This document shows, in pieces, positions 61,091 to 61,256 of a DNA stretch of 61,256 nt (position 1 is its first letter; each line of letters opens with the position of its first letter). The notes under the pieces are model-generated. The model searched no databases. It saw only the letters and a program-made list of their open reading frames with translations, and had not been told where the DNA came from. This stretch comes from Epilithonimonas mollis (GTDB lineage Bacteria; Bacteroidota; Bacteroidia; Flavobacteriales; Weeksellaceae), in contig NZ_FRAM01000006.1 in the NCBI RefSeq assembly GCF_900142325.1, positions 1 to 61,256 of the forward strand. The letters run 5' to 3'. The translations under genes and the position numbers were made by a program.

Positions 61091-61256
61091 TCGTCAAGCT
61101 CATGAGACCGGCTGGAGCTAACTTTCCCGGAGTAGAGTACAATGATAAGAAGATAGACAAAGGAAAGGGAGAATTGACGCTGATGAAGAATTTTCCGTCA
61201 TTCATTACTGAAAATAGCAATAAGCAGCAGGTCAGAGATTATCTGAAAGCGATATC
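61087..61256 (+). CDS. Relaxase/mobilisation nuclease, N-terminal part (cut by window)
   Basis: The first 56 codons of a relaxase: MIVKLMRPAGANFPGVEYND, KKIDKGKGELTLMKNFPSFI, then QQVRDYLKAI at the window end. The G-V-x-Y-N and KGKGEL...MKNFP pattern is the typical start of Bacteroidota Mob relaxases of the MobB/BmgA kind; the catalytic HUH or tyrosine region lies beyond the edge. It nicks oriT and leads the strand during transfer. Confidence 0.82.
   Translation, partial: MIVKLMRPAGANFPGVEYNDKKIDKGKGELTLMKNFPSFITENSNKQQVRDYLKAI

Noticed and set aside
1-61256. CRISPR array, rRNA or tRNA genes
   Set aside because: Checked by eye for regular spaced repeats and for cloverleaf or rRNA signatures; none was seen. 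Short or diverged tRNAs could have been missed.

Overview
The window looks like the chromosome of a Bacteroidota bacterium of the order Flavobacteriales, most like Chryseobacterium or a relative in the Weeksellaceae. This rests on several signs: low GC, SprB-repeat proteins with type IX secretion (T9SS) C-terminal sorting tails, a SusC/SusD pair, small DUF6520 proteins, -7 boxes of the form TAnnTTTG, and Bacteroidota-type mobilisation genes (RteC, DUF3853, DUF4099/DUF3945, Mob). The genus is inferred from style; no rRNA or tRNA gene was seen.

Layout. (1) 1-9.2 kb: two broken GNAT acetyltransferase genes, a lone receiver-domain protein, a DUF6624 protein, and two large surface proteins with SprB repeats and T9SS tails. 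The second of these has lost part of its N-terminal domain to unrelated DNA. (2) 9.4-16.8 kb, all on the minus strand: two AraC-type regulators, a frameshifted S41 peptidase, an M13 metallopeptidase and a beta-lactamase-fold serine hydrolase. (3) 17.5-37.4 kb: an accessory and defence region. It opens with a RadC-like JAB protein and a DUF4099/DUF3945 protein typical of conjugative elements. Then come a Gabija-type pair (GajA nuclease/ATPase plus GajB helicase), a very reduced prophage (repressor, antirepressor, head protease, capsid protein and DUF6046 protein, but no integrase, terminase, portal or tape measure), an AbiE-type toxin-antitoxin pair, relics of an ATPase gene, a DUF3892 protein, and an XRE regulator placed ahead of a large STAND protein.

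(4) 38.1-49.2 kb: a nutrient or peptide uptake locus. SusC, SusD and an S9 peptidase lie on the plus strand. Convergent to them is a minus-strand operon with a small exported protein (frameshifted), a MauE-type membrane protein and a four-cysteine DUF6520 protein. A divergent TPR/AraC-type membrane regulator follows. (5) 49.3-51.3 kb: RteC, DUF3853 and a helix-turn-helix protein, all typical of conjugative transposons. (6) 51.5-56.6 kb: an error-prone polymerase cassette of a second DnaE and a Y-family polymerase, divergent from a LexA-like XRE-S24 repressor over a perfect palindrome. (7) 56.8-61.3 kb: a T9SS protein with duplicated Ig-like repeats, an exported protein, a MobC-like accessory protein and the start of a relaxase that runs off the window.

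Taken together, 17.5 kb to the right edge reads as an integrative or conjugative element that has gathered defence modules. The strongest candidate for something new is the STAND protein at 34332-36998. It appears to join an N-terminal HEPN-like region (R-x4-H motif), an NB-ARC-type ATPase, TPRs and a C-terminal cold-shock-like domain, under an adjacent XRE regulator. All calls come from reading the sequence; no database search was run.
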